Of a DNA stretch of 64,000 bases, positions 26,351 to 35,529 are shown piece after piece. The notes below the pieces were generated by a model. The model did not search any database, was not told where the DNA came from, and worked only from the letters and a program-made list of their open reading frames with translations. The translations under genes were made by a program, and so were the position numbers. Position 1 is the stretch's first letter. Every line of letters starts with the position of its first letter. Source of the DNA: Mycoplasmoides pirum ATCC 25960 (GTDB taxonomy: Bacteria; Bacillota_I; Bacilli_A; Mycoplasmatales; Mycoplasmoidaceae); assembly GCF_000685905.1 (NCBI RefSeq), contig NZ_JMKZ01000001.1, positions 62,001-126,000 on the forward strand. Direction: 5' to 3'.

Positions 26351-26434
26351 AAATTATTTTCAAACCTAATTATTTATAAAAAATATTATTTGTTTATTTA
26401 TTTTATATTAATTTTAATTATATATTATTAATCA

Positions 26435-26452
26435 TGTGGAAAGCGTGGAAAA
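26435..26452. promoter_or_regulatory. Two tandem DnaA-box-like 9-mers between dnaN and the beta-helix gene
   Basis: TGTGGAAAG at 26435-26443 and CGTGGAAAA at 26444-26452 lie back to back. Reverse-complemented they read CTTTCCACA and TTTTCCACG, each one or two bases from the mollicute DnaA box TTTTCCACA. They sit about 85 bp upstream of dnaN and 20 bp upstream of the plus-strand gene, so DnaA could affect either. They are weaker than the dyad at 27123. Confidence 0.45.
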
Positions 26453-26472
26453 TTAGAAAAGTAATATTCATT

Positions 26473-27015
26473 ATGGCTAAAAAAGAAAAAAATTTTTTTA
26501 TAGACAAAACCAGCAAATTACAAGAAAATTGCACCATTTATCCAGGTGTAGTTATAGAGAAAAATTGCAAAATTGGAAAAAATGTTACCATCCAATCAGG
26601 AACAATAATTACAAATTCAGTGATAATAGAAGACAATTGTTTTATAGGTCCATTTAGTGTTTTACGTGACAAAACAAAAATATCAAAAAATTCACTGATA
26701 GGCCCACATTGTGAAATTGTTAGATCAACAATAGGAGAAAATTCAAAAATTTCACACAGAGCATATGTAGGAGATTGCTTAATAGGAAACAAAGTTTTTT
26801 TTGGATGCGGTGTAGTTGTTGCAAACACAAATTTTGAAAAGAGATTTAAAACCAAAATAGGTTCAAACACAAAAATAGGCGCATCATCAACTTTGATTAG
26901 TCCAATAACGATTGGTGAAAATTGTTTTATAGCAGCTGGAACAATTTTATCAAAAAAAATCAAATCAAACACAAAAATTAGAATGAATTTAAATTACAAA
27001 TTAGAAAAGAATTAA
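26473..27015 (+). CDS. GlmU-like left-handed beta-helix acetyltransferase domain protein
   Basis: This 180-residue protein consists almost only of hexapeptide repeats (IGKNVT, IEDNCF, IGENSK, IGSNTK, IGENCF) forming a left-handed beta-helix. It aligns with the C-terminal acetyltransferase domain of GlmU: IGPFSVLR, then SHRAYVGDCLIGN with the His equivalent to the GlmU catalytic His. The uridyltransferase half is absent. The ATG at 26473 starts MAKKEK; an upstream in-frame ATG at 26434 would pull the DnaA-like boxes into coding sequence and seems less likely. It is the only gene between dnaN and oriC. N-acetylation of a sugar phosphate is plausible but unproven. Confidence 0.75.
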   Translation: MAKKEKNFFIDKTSKLQENCTIYPGVVIEKNCKIGKNVTIQSGTIITNSVIIEDNCFIGPFSVLRDKTKISKNSLIGPHCEIVRSTIGENSKISHRAYVGDCLIGNKVFFGCGVVVANTNFEKRFKTKIGSNTKIGASSTLISPITIGENCFIAAGTILSKKIKSNTKIRMNLNYKLEKN

Positions 27016-27093
27016 ATATAAATATTTAATTCTTAGAAACAAATAAATAACTAAAAAATTACGTCTTATATATAAGCAAAAAATAAAGTTTTT

Positions 27094-27118
27094 AACTATA
27101 TTACTATGTAATATAGTT
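27094..27118. repeat. Perfect inverted repeat next to the DnaA dyad
   Basis: The arms AACTATATTAC (27094-27104) and GTAATATAGTT (27108-27118) are perfect complements around a TAT centre. A short T-rich run follows, so it could end the beta-helix gene transcript. Its position 4 bp from the DnaA dyad also allows an origin function. Confidence 0.5.
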
Positions 27119-27122
27119 ATAT

Positions 27123-27143
27123 TTTTCCACAATTTGTGGAAAA
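27123..27143. promoter_or_regulatory. DnaA-box dyad in oriC
   Basis: TTTTCCACA (27123-27131) and its exact inverse TGTGGAAAA (27135-27143) are separated by ATT. Each 9-mer differs from the TTATCCACA consensus at one position, as is common in AT-rich mollicutes. The inverted pair with 3-bp spacing recurs upstream of the RNR gene at 42884. It is the strongest DnaA target in the origin. Confidence 0.85.
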
Positions 27144-27430
27144 TTAATTTTTAATTAATTTAAAATTAAGCAAACCAAAATTTTAAATTGAAAATGAAAA
27201 CAAATTATTAATAAAATTTAAGCTAATGGTATTAACTCAGATTATTAAAAAATTAACCTTGTTTCAATTATATTTTTCTACACAAATGATTTTATTTGCA
27301 ACCAAATAATTTTATATTTCTAGCGCTAGAAAAAAATATCAAAAAAATCAAAAATATTAAAACAAAAAGTGTTAACTATACCGATATTAAAAACAAATTT
27401 TGTACAAACAAAACATTAAAAAGTTTATTA

Positions 27431-27887
27431 CATATTAATTTAATATTTATTTTATACAAAAGAAATATTGTTTTACTATTACATTAATATTTTTCTAATA
27501 TTTAAAAACTATTATTTTAATATTTAAATTATATTGTTTTAATACTTAAATCATATTTGATTAATATTTATTAAATATTATTTAAATATTATATTTATAT
27601 TAAATTAATATTAATTAAATATGTTTTTAATATTAAATTTATATTTGTTTAATATTTTTAAAGTATTAAGAAAATATTTAATTCATATTAAAAAACTATC
27701 ATTTTAATATTTAAATTATATTGTTTTAATACTTAAATCATATTTGATTAATATTTATTAAATATTATTTAAATATTATATTTATATTAAATTAGTATTA
27801 ATTAAATATGTTTTTAATATTAAATTTATATTTATTTAATATTTTTAAAGTATTAAGAAAATATTTGATTTGTATTAAAAAATAGTT
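27431..27887. repeat. 11-bp-phased AATATT array (42 boxes), candidate partition centromere
   Basis: Starting at 27431 and stepping exactly 11 bp, all 42 positions to 27882 hold a hexamer with TA at positions 3-4. Nineteen are exactly AATATT, ten more are CATATT or TATATT, and the rest are near variants such as AATACT, AGTATT, AATATG and ACTATT. Spacers are 5 bp and vary. At 11-bp spacing all boxes face nearly the same side of the helix. ParR of plasmid R1, an RHH protein, binds 11-bp iterated repeats in parC, so a similar array next to a ParA-RHH operon suggests a centromere. An alternative is a phased DNA-unwinding or bending element. Confidence 0.8.
27504..27877. repeat. 187-bp tandem duplication within the array
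   Basis: Two near-identical copies, 27504-27690 and 27691-27877, differ at only a few bases (for example ACTATT/ACTATC and TTAATATT/TTAGTATT). The period of 187 bp equals 17 x 11, so the duplication keeps the hexamer phase intact. Confidence 0.9.
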
Positions 27888-28093
27888 TTTATACTAGAAA
27901 AAATAAAAGGACTTTAAACAAAATTAAATAGTTTTTGCAGATTTATCAAAATTTAAATTTTTTTAGCAAAAAATTGAATTATTTGAAAAATGATCATTTT
28001 TTTTATTCTTTTTTTAAGTAAAACACTTAATAAAATATAAATGTAAGATTTATTAAAAAAATTTTAATACCAAAATCAATTCATATTATTTAT

Positions 28094-28121
28094 AATATTA
28101 AAACAATATTTTTTTAATATT
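28094..28121. promoter_or_regulatory. Three-box AATATT mini-array at the parA leader (putative operator)
   Basis: Exact AATATT copies start at 28094, 28105 and 28116, again 11 bp apart, with a CATATT at 28082. The last ends 9 bp before the parA Shine-Dalgarno (AAGGAG, 28131-28136). Promoter-proximal iterated sites bound by the RHH partner are the standard autoregulatory arrangement in ParA/RHH systems. Confidence 0.6.
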
Positions 28122-28143
28122 TTAGTTAGCAAGGAGAATGTTG

Positions 28144-28911
28144 ATGATATTATCATTTATTAATAATAAAGGTGGAGTGTTAAAAACTACATTATCAACA
28201 AATATAGCTGGTGCTTTTACAAAAATCAAACCTAATTCAAAAACAGTTATTGTTGATTTGGATGGTCAAGGTAATGTTTCTGCTACATTCGGACAACACC
28301 CCGAAAGATTAAATAATACTATTATCGATGTTTTAAGAAACAAAATATCAATAGAAGATTCAATTATTACTCAATTTCCTGGGTTAGATATATTACCTTG
28401 TAATCATGAAATGAGTTTTGTTGATCTAGATGTTGCAAATGGTGATTACAAAGCATCAGATATTAAAAATATATTATTAACATTAGATAAAAAATATGAT
28501 TTTGTGATTGTAGACACTCCACCCGCAATGTCAACAATTGTTTCTGTTGCAATGAGTGTTTCTAAATTGGTGGTCATACCTTTTGAGCCCGATCAATACT
28601 CTATGTTAGGTTTGATGAGAATTGTGGAAACAATGGAAAAATTTAAAAAGAAAAATCCTAAATTATCTGCAATCGTTGTTCCCACAAAATATATTGCTAG
28701 AACAAGATTACATCAAGATGTTGTAGCATTAATAGAAAAAAAATTAAAAGATAGAAATGTTGATTTGAGTAAACAATATATATCTTATACAACAAAATCA
28801 GCTGCAGCTGTCGGTTATGAAAGATTGCCAATTGTTTTAATAAACCAAAAAACAAAATACCAAGATGAATATATTTCTGTAGCTAAAGAAATATTAAACA
28901 AAAACAAATAA
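28144..28911 (+). CDS. parA: ParA/Soj-like chromosome partitioning ATPase
   Basis: ParA ATPases move DNA by ATP-dependent nucleoid binding controlled by a centromere-bound partner. The 255-residue protein has the deviant Walker A NNKGGVLKTT (residues 7-16) with signature Lys9, DLDGQGN, Walker B-like DFVIVDTPP and PFEPDQYSM. In the P-loop the usual second Gly (KGGVGKTT) is Leu13; I recall the same in M. genitalium MG470, so it may be a group feature. ATG at 28144 is 7 nt from AAGGAG; an ATG at 28138 is too close. It heads the parA-RHH-dnaA gene string. Confidence 0.93.
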   Translation: MILSFINNKGGVLKTTLSTNIAGAFTKIKPNSKTVIVDLDGQGNVSATFGQHPERLNNTIIDVLRNKISIEDSIITQFPGLDILPCNHEMSFVDLDVANGDYKASDIKNILLTLDKKYDFVIVDTPPAMSTIVSVAMSVSKLVVIPFEPDQYSMLGLMRIVETMEKFKKKNPKLSAIVVPTKYIARTRLHQDVVALIEKKLKDRNVDLSKQYISYTTKSAAAVGYERLPIVLINQKTKYQDEYISVAKEILNKNK

Positions 28912-28927
28912 CAAGAGCAAATTAATC

Positions 28928-29395
28928 ATGGATAAAAACAAAATAAAAAAAAGAAAAAGTTTCGTTGATTTATCTGATGACTTTGATGATAATTTTGATA
29001 ATGGAACAAAAACTCAAGAAAAAACAACTAAAGAAATTATTAACATACACAACGAAATAAATCAAAGAACAAAAAACATAGATGAAATTGAATCAAATGA
29101 TGATAATTTAGAAAAATTTGAATCAGAATCAAGCAAAAAAAATAATGTTTTAAGTAAAAAAACAACAAAAATTTCAAAAGAAAAAATTAATGAAAATAGT
29201 TTTAAAGAAAACAAAAAAGAAGTAAAAATAAATGAAAGTTTTCAAATTTTTTCAGAAGAGTCTTTAGACAAAGGATTTCATTTTTATTCTAATGATCGAG
29301 TTATGAACAAAGTTAAAAAATTAGCTAAATCTAAAAATATTAAATTATCAAAATTAATTACAATGATTTTAGATAAAGCAATTAAAGAAGAATAA
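28928..29395 (+). CDS. Ribbon-helix-helix protein, putative ParB-like centromere-binding partner of ParA
   Basis: This 155-residue protein lies 16 bp after parA and 10 bp before dnaA. Its first ~110 residues are highly charged and low-complexity, probably disordered, beginning with a basic patch (KNKIKKRKSF). Residues 115-153 fit an RHH domain: a beta strand (GFHFYS), helix A (DRVMNKVKKLAKSKN) and helix B (LSKLITMILDKAIK). ParA partners in type Ib systems are small RHH proteins with a flexible basic N-terminal tail that stimulates the ATPase; the layout fits. The DNA target is probably the adjacent AATATT array. The function is inferred from context and fold pattern, not shown. Confidence 0.75.
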   Translation: MDKNKIKKRKSFVDLSDDFDDNFDNGTKTQEKTTKEIINIHNEINQRTKNIDEIESNDDNLEKFESESSKKNNVLSKKTTKISKEKINENSFKENKKEVKINESFQIFSEESLDKGFHFYSNDRVMNKVKKLAKSKNIKLSKLITMILDKAIKEE

Positions 29396-29405
29396 TTTTT
29401 GTAAT

Positions 29406-30764
29406 ATGTCAATGACTGAAGAATATGTAACTAAACAATGAGCAAAAATAATAAATGAAATTAAACCGTTTATTGAAAATTTAAATTTATTTGACATTCA
29501 TGTAAAAAATTTAAAAATTGATTTTTTTGATGAAAACAATTTGTTTGTTTTTGTTGATTCAGATTTTGTAAGAACAACTTTGATTGAAAATTACTTAGAT
29601 AAGTTTAATGAAATATCAAGCGAAATTTTTGGAAAAAATATAAATGTTTCCTTTGTTGATAAAGAAAAACTTTTAAGTGTCCAAACAAAAAATAAAAATT
29701 ATTTAGAAAAAGAAAATAACTATATAAAAAAAGAACCAATTTTTAGAAAAAACATGACTTTTTCTAATTTTGTGGTTGATGATTCAAATAAAATTGCTTA
29801 TGATGCAGCCAAGATTTTATCATCAAACCAAAACAAAAAATGAAACCCTCTTTTTATATACGGTAATACAGGTTTAGGAAAAACGCATTTAGCCAATGCT
29901 TTGTGTAATGAATATTTTAAAAATTTTCCTAATTCAAAAATTATTTATATTTCAAGTGATGATTTCACAAGAGAAGTTTTTAAATGTTTAACAAACGGAA
30001 CAATAGAATCATTTAAAAATTATTATCAAGATGTAGATTTATTGGTAATAGAAGACATTCAGTTTTTGACCAACCGGGACAAAACAAATGAGATTTTTTT
30101 TAATATTTTTAATGATCTTATGAACAAAGAAAAAATTATATTAATAACTTCAGATAAAAATCCAGATCAACTTTATGATTTTGATCCAAGAATGATTTCT
30201 AGATTTTCATGTGGATTGACAATAAGTGTAAAAAAACCAAACACTAAAACAGTTGTTGAAATATTAAATTTGAAATTAAAAGAAATGGATTTTTCTTTTA
30301 AATTAACTGAAGCATCCATAAGAAAAATTGTGAATTTGTTTAACACAGATATAAGAAAGTTAGAAGGTATTTTAAATAGAATTGCATTTTTTGCCATGAC
30401 AAAGTATACCAATTTAACTATTTTAGATAGTGAACAAATAGATGAAATATTAGAATCTGAATACGAAATAATTAATAAGGAATTAAATAAAGATCCCAAT
30501 ATTCTTTTAGAAAAAATTTGTAGAAATTACAATATTAAAAAAGACAATGTTTTATCTTCATCAAGAAAATCTGAGCACACAAATGTTAGAAAAATATGCA
30601 TGTATATTTTTAAAAAAAATTTACATATGTCGCTAACAGAAATAGGAAAATTTTTTAATAGAGATCATTCCACTGTAAAAACATCTATTGAAAGTGTTGA
30701 AAAAATGATTAATGAAGATAGTTCTCTAAAACTTTTTTTAAATGAAATATTGGTCAAATATTAA
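29406..30764 (+). CDS. dnaA: Chromosomal replication initiator DnaA
   Basis: DnaA binds boxes in oriC and melts the origin. The 452-residue protein has an N-terminal DnaB-interaction domain, Walker A GNTGLGKT (153-160), Walker B LVIEDIQFL, sensor segments, and a C-terminal DnaA-box-binding motif FNRDHSTVKTS. Two UGA-Trp codons lie in it. The chosen ATG is 29406; a second ATG two codons on is possible. No terminator or clear promoter separates it from the RHH gene 10 bp upstream, so it probably shares the parA promoter. Confidence 0.96.
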
Positions 30765-30860
30765 TTTAAAGTTTGGTTTAAAATTTGTATAAGCATTATT
30801 TATAATATAATGTATTATTACTTAGTGTTAAAAATATTAAAATTTTAATTGAGATTATTT

Positions 30861-31007
30861 ATGAAACGAACACATCAACCCAACAAAAGAAAGCGAGCTA
30901 AAACTCATGGTTTTCGTGAAAGAATGTCAACTCCTTCAGGACGCCAAATTTTAGCAAACAGAAGAAAAAAAGGTCGTTATAAGTTGACTGTGTCAGATGA
31001 AAAGTAG
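30861..31007 (+). CDS. rpmH: 50S ribosomal protein L34
   Basis: L34 is a small basic protein of the large subunit. It has 48 residues, starts [18 protein letters not shown] and ends with the [11 protein letters not shown] block, canonical for the family. TATAAT-like sequences near 30811 could be its -10. The classic dnaA-rpmH-rnpA-yidC order follows. Confidence 0.97.
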   Translation: MKRTHQPNKRKRAKTHGFRERMSTPSGRQILANRRKKGRYKLTVSDEK

Positions 31008-31019
31008 TTTAAAAAAATT

Positions 31020-31358
31020 GTGCAAAAAAAATATCGACTTTCAGATAAAAAAGTTTTTGAATCTATAACAAAACAAAAAAAAATACACTCAAAAAATTTT
31101 TTAATTTATTTTCAAAAAAACAAAAAAAATTTTTTTAGAATTTCGATTAACCCACCAAAAAGTAAATTTAAACTTGCTGTTAGCCGTAATAAAATTAAAA
31201 GACAAATAAGAACTTTTTTTGACAAGATACCTAATAAACAAATTTCACTAGATTTGTTAATTATTGTAAAAACAACTTATTTAGAAAACACATATAAAAA
31301 TAATTGTTATGAATTTTTAAAAATAATAGACAAAATAAAAGATTTAAACAATTTATAA
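31020..31358 (+). CDS. rnpA: Ribonuclease P protein component
   Basis: This is the protein cofactor of RNase P, which matures tRNA 5' ends. The 112-residue, very basic protein has the conserved SRNKIKRQIRTFF (RNR motif). The start is GTG at 31020, 12 bp after rpmH. The catalytic RNA gene was not found in the window. Confidence 0.93.
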   Translation: MQKKYRLSDKKVFESITKQKKIHSKNFLIYFQKNKKNFFRISINPPKSKFKLAVSRNKIKRQIRTFFDKIPNKQISLDLLIIVKTTYLENTYKNNCYEFLKIIDKIKDLNNL

Positions 31359-31379
31359 CAAATTAATAAGGAAATATTA

Positions 31380-32513
31380 ATGCCTTCTAACAATGTAACA
31401 TTTAATCCTTTTTGATCAGCAAGTGTTATTAATGAAAACAAAGTTAAAAAAAACTTAAAAAAAACATGAGATATTTTCTTTAAGTTTTTTAAGATTTGCA
31501 TTTTTTTATTTTTAACAGTCATAGGATTATGAGGTTGTACTCAAAATTTTGCAGAATCATGAGTTGGCACTAGTACAACATTAGGTTCAGGGTTAGAAAT
31601 CGGCTATAATTTTGGCACTACAAATGATTTTAGATATGATTTACAATCATCAGGCAATGCACCATATTTTACATTTACTCACTTTACAATGGATTATGGA
31701 CCATTTTATGCATGATTTGTTTGACCCGCGGCTCAAATCGTTTTACCTTTAATGTATGCTACAAGAACGCCCTTGGGTTCTGGTGTGGATTTAGGTTTTA
31801 ATACAATTCTTTCAATTTTTATATTATTGTTGATTATAAGAATAATTACAATGTCAATAACTTTGAATTCAACTTTAGTTACAGAAAGAATGACTGAGGT
31901 TCAAGGCAAAGTTGCTGAAATTAACGCTAAATATAAAAATGCTAAAGATCCTCAATCTCGAAGAAACAAACAACTTGAAATAATGCAACTTTACAAAAAA
32001 AATAAAATTAAATCTTCTGCAGTTTTTGTTCAGTTATTTGTGACATTGCCAATTTTTTTAATTGTATTCAGAATAGTTTCATCAGTTCGACCAATTAAAG
32101 CAACAGTTTTGTTTACTATATGAGATTTGTCAAAAACTCCAATTTCTGAGATTTTTAGTAATTTTACAAACAATGGTTGAACGTACATATTCTTTTTATT
32201 AATTATTATTCCTATGCAATTTCTTTCTCAAAAATTACCACAGTATTGAGCAGGAAAAAGAAATAGAGGAGCAAAAGCACAAAGCCAAAAAGGGAATGAA
32301 CAATTAAATAGAACCAAAAAAATGCAATTAATATTTTCAGTAGTTTTAGCATTCATTACAGCTGTTTCAGCTGCTGGTGTCGGTTTATATTGGTTTTTAA
32401 ATGCAATATTTACAATTTTGCAATCTTACATAACACATGTGATAATTTTGAAACGACGTCAAAAAATTCATTCTTCATCTAAATTGGATAAAATTTTGAA
32501 TAGTGATAAGTAA
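31380..32513 (+). CDS. yidC: Membrane protein insertase YidC
   Basis: YidC inserts membrane proteins alone or with Sec. The 377-residue protein has an N-terminal hydrophobic segment ending in a lipobox-like LWGC (Gram-positive YidCs are lipoproteins), then a five-helix core with the hydrophilic hairpin (EVQGKVAEINAKYKN) and PIFLIVFRIVSS. Nine or more UGA-Trp codons occur. Shine-Dalgarno AAGGA is upstream of the ATG. It overlaps rsmA by 11 bp. Confidence 0.94.
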
Positions 32514-33336
32514 AAAAGAAGTTATTAATTTTTTAAAAGAAAAAAAATTTATTGCATCAAAAAAAATGGGGCAAAATTTTTTAATAGATCAGAATATTGC
32601 ATTTAAAATAAGAAAAATAGTTAAAAATATTGAATTTGATTATATTTTAGAAATAGGTCCGGGATTAGGTGCAATCACAGAATGTATAAAACCTTTAGCA
32701 ACATCAAATTATAAAGCTATTGAATTAGACAAACGTTTAGCTTCTTATTTATTAGAAAAACAAATTTTATTAAAGTCTGAAATTATCATTGGTGATGCTT
32801 TAAAAATTAATTGAAATGATTTGTTTCCAAAAAATAAGAAAATTTGCCTTATTGGGAATTTGCCGTATTCAATTTCTTCACCACTAATATTTAAATTTAT
32901 TGATTCAAATATAGACACAGCTATATTAATGCTTCAATTAGAAATGAGCGATAGAATAACTGCAAAAATTAACACTTCTAACTATAATGCATTTAGTGTT
33001 TTTTCTCAATATTTTTTAAAAAAACATTCAAAAAATTTTATAGTTGAACCAAATTCTTTTTTTCCTGTTCCAAATGTTAAATCATGTGTGTCATTTTTTG
33101 AAAAGAAGAATATAAACGAAATACAAAACATAAACAAGAACGAATTTAAAAATTTTTTATTAAAATGCTTTAATCAACGACGTAAAACAATATTTAATAA
33201 TTTGAAAAATAATTATCCTAAAGATAAATTAGAAAAAGTATTAAAAAATTTGAATATTGATATACACGCACGACCTCAACAATTAAAAATAAATGATTTT
33301 CTTTTACTAATGGATAGTTTATCGTTATGCAATTAA
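32503..33336 (+). CDS. rsmA: 16S rRNA dimethyladenosine transferase KsgA
   Basis: It dimethylates A1518/A1519 of 16S rRNA using SAM. The 277-residue protein has KKMGQNFLIDQN, the SAM motif LEIGPGLGAITE, GDALKIN and the catalytic NLPYSISSP. The start is GTG at 32503 inside the end of yidC; no better in-frame start exists. It overlaps ispE by 10 bp. Confidence 0.96.
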
Positions 33337-34061
33337 AGTTAATTTCTTATTGTAAATTTAATTTATTTTTAAATGTTTTGAATTATTCTAGCAAATTTAA
33401 GAAACATGAAATATTTAGTTTATTTGTTTTGTCAAAAAAATTTTTTGACACAATATATATAAGTGAAAATTCAGGTGTTTCAGTTGAAATTCTTTATAAG
33501 GATAAAAATCAAAAAAATTTAAAAATAAAAAATGAAATTATTAACAAAACAATAGCTTATTTTGAAAAATACTATAATGTAAAATTATCTAATTTGAAAA
33601 TTACAATAATTAAGAGAATTCCAATAGGGTCAGGACTTGGTGGTGGTTCTAGTAATGCTGCAACTATTTTATTGTTTTTATATAAAAAATTTAACATTCC
33701 AAAAAACAAACAAATACCTTTACTAAATATAGCTATTGATATAGGATCTGATGTTCCATTTTTCTTGACTCAAAAAAAATTTGCCTTGGTTTCAAGCTAT
33801 GGAAATGTTGTTAATCCAATTAATTTAAATAAGTTATCATACAATATTATAATTAATAAAGAGATTTGTAATACTAATGCTATTTTTGCGAAATACAAGC
33901 AATTAAAAAAAAGCAATATAATTCATTATCAAAACGATTTAATGCAAGCAGCATTTTGTGTGAACCCAAAATTATTAAAAATATACAAAAATCTATCAAA
34001 AAAATATTCAAATGTAACTATGTCTGGATCAGGAAGTTCATTTGTTGTTATAAATAATTAA
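33327..34061 (+). CDS. ispE: 4-diphosphocytidyl-2-C-methyl-D-erythritol kinase
   Basis: IspE phosphorylates CDP-ME in the MEP pathway. The 244-residue GHMP kinase has the N-terminal CKFNLFLNV, the P-loop-like [14 protein letters not shown], the DIGSDVPFF block and [10 protein letters not shown]. It is shorter than typical family members (about 280 residues). The gene sits between rsmA and gltX, and its pathway partner ispF is at 11.6 kb. Confidence 0.93.
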   Translation: MQLKLISYCKFNLFLNVLNYSSKFKKHEIFSLFVLSKKFFDTIYISENSGVSVEILYKDKNQKNLKIKNEIINKTIAYFEKYYNVKLSNLKITIIKRIPIGSGLGGGSSNAATILLFLYKKFNIPKNKQIPLLNIAIDIGSDVPFFLTQKKFALVSSYGNVVNPINLNKLSYNIIINKEICNTNAIFAKYKQLKKSNIIHYQNDLMQAAFCVNPKLLKIYKNLSKKYSNVTMSGSGSSFVVINN

Positions 34062-34072
34062 ATGGAGTTTTT

Positions 34073-35527
34073 ATGAGTAAAGTTCGAACAAGATATGCAC
34101 CTTCACCAACAGGACAATTTCATATAGGTGGAGCACGTACAGCTTTGTTTAATTATTTATATGCCAAACACAACAACGGTGAATTTATTTTTCGAATAGA
34201 GGACACAGATGTTGAGCGAAATGTTGATGGTGGAGTAGATTCACAATTATCAAATTTGAAATGGTTAAATATTTTTGCTGATGAATCATTAGAAACTCCA
34301 ACAGAATATGGCCCTTATGTTCAAAGCATGAAATTGGATGTTTATAGACAATATGCTCAAAAGCTTTTAGATTTAAAATTGGCTTATCGTTGTTTTTGTA
34401 CTAGTGAAGAATTATCGGTAGCAAGAGAAGAATCATTAGCTAGAGGTCAAACACCAAAATATTCACGTAAGTGTTTTAGATTAACAGAAAAGGAAATACA
34501 AGAAAAATTAGATTCTAATGTTCCGTTTGCAGTTAGATTATATATTCAACAGGATAAAAAATATCGCTGATTAGATTTAATTAGAGGAGATATTATTGTC
34601 CCTGCAGAATCAATGACTGATCCTATAATTTTAAAGTCTAACAAAATAGCAACATATAATTTTGCTGTTGTAATTGATGACCATGATATGAACATTACAC
34701 ATATTTTGCGGGGCGAAGAACATATTTCTAATACTCCATATCAAATCGCAATAAAAGAAGCACTTGGTTTTGAAGATTATTTTCAATATGGTCATTTGTC
34801 GATTATCATTGATGACACAGGTAAAAAACTTTCAAAAAGAAATCTAGATATAGAACAATTTATTGAAGGTTTTATGCATAAAGGCTATACACCAGAAGCA
34901 TTGATTAATTTTATAGCATTGTTAGGTTGATCTGATCCAGATAATAAAGAAATATTAAGTATGTCTGAATTAATTAAAAAATTTTCACTTGATAGAATTG
35001 GTTTATCACCAGCATTTTTTGATATTAAAAAATTAAATTGAATATCTAATGAGTATTTTAAAAAAATGGATCCCGATGTTTATTGTACTTTTGTAATGCC
35101 TTTTTTAAATTTGAATAATCCTTTAATTCGAGACAAAGAAAAACAATTAGCATTATTATTTAAAAAAGAATTACATTATGCACAAGAATTAAATGATTTA
35201 ATTGAACAAAATTTTTTAAGTAATTTGTCTTGAGAAAACATAGATATTAAAATTAAAGAATGATTAAAAATAAATTCAAGTTCTAAAATTTTTGCAGAGT
35301 TGTTTAAACAATTATCATCAATTCAAGTTTGAGATAGTCAAAACATTAAAACAGCAATAAAAACAGTAGGTTCAAATATCCAATTAGAGGGCAGCAAATT
35401 ATTTATGCCTATTAGAATGTCGTTAACTGGTCAAGAACATGGTCCTGATTTGTCATCTATAATTAGTTTATATGATAAAAAACAAGTTTTACTATATGTT
35501 GAGGAAGTATCTAAAAATTTAAATTAA
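34073..35527 (+). CDS. gltX: Glutamyl-tRNA synthetase
   Basis: This class I synthetase charges tRNA-Glu (often also tRNA-Gln in mollicutes, for amidation). The 484-residue protein has the HIGH-type [13 protein letters not shown], the KMSKS-type KKLSKRN and a helical anticodon-binding C-terminus. Multiple UGA-Trp codons occur. GGAG precedes the ATG. Confidence 0.97.
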
Positions 35528-35529
35528 AT

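Larger units (their letters stand above)
27016..28130. other. oriC: Probable replication origin (oriC) region
   Basis: This 1.1-kb non-coding stretch separates minus-strand genes (dnaN, gyrB, gyrA) from the plus-strand parA-RHH-dnaA operon. It contains a perfect DnaA-box dyad, an 11-bp arm inverted repeat, extreme AT content and the 11-bp-phased hexamer array. Gene orientation flips around it. No convincing gene is present; a short AUG-less frame near 27296-27487 is Lys/Asn-rich and looks random. Everything expected of a mollicute oriC is here, but function is inferred. Confidence 0.85.

Noticed and set aside
27296-27487. 63-residue reading frame in oriC
   Set aside because: Lys/Asn/Ile-rich random composition, no ribosome-binding site, and overlap with the phased array.
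27504-27877. Possible CRISPR array or mobile-element remnant
   Set aside because: The two 187-bp copies are a direct tandem duplication without unique spacers, Cas genes, terminal inverted repeats or transposase.
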